Positions 53,592 through 55,417 of a stretch of DNA of 55,417 nt are shown here, piece by piece (within the stretch, counting starts at the first letter, position 1; each line of letters begins with the position of its first letter). A program made the translations under genes and the position numbers. The notes beneath the pieces are model-generated. The model was not told the origin of the DNA, did no database searches, and saw only the letters and a list, made by a program, of their open reading frames with translations. The stretch covers positions 1 through 55,417 of the forward strand of contig NZ_BCVK01000007.1 of NCBI RefSeq assembly GCF_001591705.1, written 5' to 3'. This DNA is from Lactococcus cremoris subsp. cremoris NBRC 100676. Its GTDB lineage: Bacteria > Bacillota > Bacilli > Lactobacillales > Streptococcaceae.

Positions 53592-55028
53592 CTAAAAATT
53601 ATCTTTTTCAAAATATTCAACCATTGCATAGACTCCTACAAAAAATAGTAAAAAGAAAGTCATGAATTGATAGCGTGTTTTCACCTCCCAAATGATGGTA
53701 TGAAAAAGGCTTATTCCAAATATTATCAATAATGATAATAAAATAGAATTTCTAGGAATTGGTTTCTTACGTAATAATTCTAAAACTAAAAAAAATAAAA
53801 ACAGACTTATTAAAGCTTTCGAAAATACTTGAGAAACTAAAAAGATAAGTTTAGAATATTTTAAAAATAATTTTGGAGCAAAAATATAATTCTTTTGATA
53901 ATCTGTCAAAGTTTGAAAAGTTCCTTCATGCCACAAAATACCATATTTGTTGATGAAGTGTAACCCCAAAGTCAGTGGTCTATAATTTAATAATCTATTT
54001 TTAATTCCTGCGATATCAGCATTTTGAGCCGAAGAAAAACCTTCGTGATTCAGAGTATAACTGCGATCAGCTTTGTTATATTGACCAATTTTTTCTTGAT
54101 TCAATCTCATATAAATCCAGTGCACCACAGGGAATTGCTTAGGATTATTAGCATTATAATGATAAGTTGCATCAAAAATTTTACTCGTACTAGTAGCAAG
54201 TATAATTCCTAAGAAACAAAAAATAAAAAGCTTACTGACTAATTTAAAAATATTATTTTGTTTTTTATATGTGAAAAGTCCAATTATAAATAGAGCTACC
54301 AGAGCAATGATGATATTGGGTCGCATTAGATAGCCATAAGCAAAAACAAAGGTGAGTAATATCAATTTCCACCAATTTAGATGATTGTATTCAAAAAGAA
54401 AGATTAAGAGTGATAAAGCGAGTATACTAGCTCCATCAGTATAACCAACTTGTATAATAAAACTATAAAATACAGGAAGAACTATCGCTAACAAGCCTGC
54501 AAGTGCAGCACTTTGTGGTTTTTTGTGCCAGAGGGTTAGCAACGTTAATACAAGACTTCCTATAAGTAAGCTAATATTATATGCAAAAAAAATAGGATAA
54601 AAACCAGTGTGTAAAAACTGCCCAATTTTCATCATCCAACTGTATAAAATAGTTAGGGGAACAAGATTTTTATATTGTAAAATCCAGTTACTCCATTCAA
54701 AATTATTTTGACTAATTTTTCTAGCCATATCAATACATATTTGGACATCACCAAATAGATGAACTCTAAAGAAAACGACATTCAGTATGGCAAGGATAGT
54801 CACGGCTAAAACAGAACCTATAACAATGTTTCTTAATTGTCGTTTGGAAGATTTTCTCAGTAAGCCATTGATAAATCGTAATATAAAATATAGAAGGACC
54901 ATGGTTATTATAACAACAAACGGGTTAACGTTACCTGATTCAGTAGAGAATATGAAAATCATCATTAACAAAGCAAGGGAAGTTAAACCAATTAAACAAT
55001 AACGGGTAAATTTTTCGAGTTTAATCAA
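53592..55028 (-). CDS. Polytopic membrane protein, GT-C glycosyltransferase-like
   Basis: 478 residues and about 11-12 membrane helices. An early extracytoplasmic loop carries FGDVQICIDMARKI, resembling the acidic loop of GT39/GT-C lipid-linked sugar transferases, and a later loop has YMRLNQEKIGQYNKADRSY. It differs from the GT-C-like protein at 14160-15740 and lacks its soluble tail. Likely modifies a surface polysaccharide or teichoic acid. It starts 3 bp after a histidine kinase gene, so the two are co-transcribed. Confidence 0.6.
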   Translation of the reverse strand: MIKLEKFTRYCLIGLTSLALLMMIFIFSTESGNVNPFVVIITMVLLYFILRFINGLLRKSSKRQLRNIVIGSVLAVTILAILNVVFFRVHLFGDVQICIDMARKISQNNFEWSNWILQYKNLVPLTILYSWMMKIGQFLHTGFYPIFFAYNISLLIGSLVLTLLTLWHKKPQSAALAGLLAIVLPVFYSFIIQVGYTDGASILALSLLIFLFEYNHLNWWKLILLTFVFAYGYLMRPNIIIALVALFIIGLFTYKKQNNIFKLVSKLFIFCFLGIILATSTSKIFDATYHYNANNPKQFPVVHWIYMRLNQEKIGQYNKADRSYTLNHEGFSSAQNADIAGIKNRLLNYRPLTLGLHFINKYGILWHEGTFQTLTDYQKNYIFAPKLFLKYSKLIFLVSQVFSKALISLFLFFLVLELLRKKPIPRNSILLSLLIIFGISLFHTIIWEVKTRYQFMTFFLLFFVGVYAMVEYFEKDNF

Positions 55029-55031
55029 ATC

Positions 55032-55417
55032 TTATCTCTTTTCTTGGTTTTGATTAAATACAAGATGAAATACATTTCCACTGGGGAAATTATCAGATAG
55101 AAAAAACCACGCTCCACAAGCTTCAGCATACTCGTTGATAAGAGAAAGTCCAATAGTTGTTCTTGTTTCTAGAGTATCATCGGAAAGATTGAGCTTGGAG
55201 ATAGCCTTCTTCTCCTCGTAAATAAAATTTACCCCTTCATTGGAAACAGAGATATCAATAGAATCTCCTTGTCTTAATAAAGCTATTTTTAATACACTTT
55301 TTGGATCTTCGGTTTTACTTGCGTTCTCTAAAAAGATTCGGATAATTTTTTTTAAAATTACTTCATCAATATGAAGAGTAGCATTTAGTTCTTTATCAAA
55401 ACTAATTTTTTGTGGTA
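55032..55417 (-). CDS. Histidine kinase C-terminus (partial, cut by window edge)
   Basis: 128 codons to the stop at 55032; the 5' part lies outside the window. It reads as an HATPase_c domain: N box KKIIRIFLENASK, a G1-like SISVSNEG region (DISVSNEGVNF) and G2 TTIGLSLINEYAEACGAWFF. Sensor kinases of two-component systems have this end. The Asn-Glu-Gly in place of the usual D-x-G-x-G is degenerate, so ATP binding may be altered. Confidence 0.75.
   Translation of the reverse strand, partial: PQKISFDKELNATLHIDEVILKKIIRIFLENASKTEDPKSVLKIALLRQGDSIDISVSNEGVNFIYEEKKAISKLNLSDDTLETRTTIGLSLINEYAEACGAWFFLSDNFPSGNVFHLVFNQNQEKR

Overview
The window looks like a chromosomal segment of a low-GC lactic acid bacterium of the Lactococcus lactis/cremoris group. 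The evidence is an AT-rich sequence, Gram-positive promoters and ribosome binding sites, a CodY gene next to gatCAB, an rnpA-yidC-jag-rpmH block, argGH with ARG boxes, IreB/RuvX, and ArgG/CodY proteins of lactococcal type. This assignment rests on recognising proteins by eye, not on a database search.

Layout. 1-5.2 kb: a MupG-type muropeptide hydrolase with a cre-overlapped promoter, an Eis-like acetyltransferase, a glyoxalase-fold protein, a DUF3284 protein, a rhomboid protease overlapping 5-formyl-THF cyclo-ligase, and a cold-shock protein. 5.3-14 kb: a MATE exporter, an amidase, the gatCAB amidotransferase operon, the nutrient regulator codY (CodY box at its own promoter) and an alanine-type aminotransferase. 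14-21.5 kb: a polytopic GT-C-like protein, two paralogous tiny membrane proteins, a secreted nuclease, a CoA-binding protein, an MFS transporter with a structured leader, a DUF975 protein, tgt and tRNA-Thr(CGT).

21.6-34 kb is an accessory surface-protein island. It holds an XRE regulator, a complete WxL/Csc-type cluster (DUF916/DUF3324 anchor, small LPXTG protein, small WxL protein, large lectin-like WxL protein), a 1.4 kb intergenic region with a perfect 32-bp inverted repeat and a candidate small RNA, and a 1804-residue LPXTG adhesin ending in five 95-residue CnaB repeats. 34.4-41.5 kb: a TetR/nitroreductase unit (nitroreductase frameshifted), a eukaryote-type glycogen branching enzyme, a TetR/SDR/DUF2316/SDR unit (DUF2316 frameshifted at an A7 run) and a TMEM175-type channel. 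41.5-42.8 kb: DUF1292, ruvX, ireB.

42.9-44.3 kb is the most unusual locus. It has a CPBP protease of the bacteriocin-immunity type, a previously unlisted 52-residue peptide with a double-glycine secretion leader, and a protein that joins the same kind of double-glycine leader directly to an XRE helix-turn-helix domain. A bacteriocin-type peptidase-exporter encoded elsewhere could process both leaders, so the regulator may be activated, released or exported by a peptide transporter. This is inference from sequence architecture.

44.4-55.4 kb: an aldo/keto reductase, rpmH-jag-yidC-rnpA, a TetR/MFS efflux pair with an operator inside the promoter, argGH with three ARG boxes, a tRNA-Ser(CGA) with an acceptor mismatch, a decayed region, a second GT-C-like membrane protein, and the C-terminus of a histidine kinase cut by the window edge. 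Across the core parts the octamer ACTGACAG/CTGTCAGT recurs at least two dozen times, singly inside genes and as inverted pairs forming terminators, but it is almost absent from the surface-protein island.
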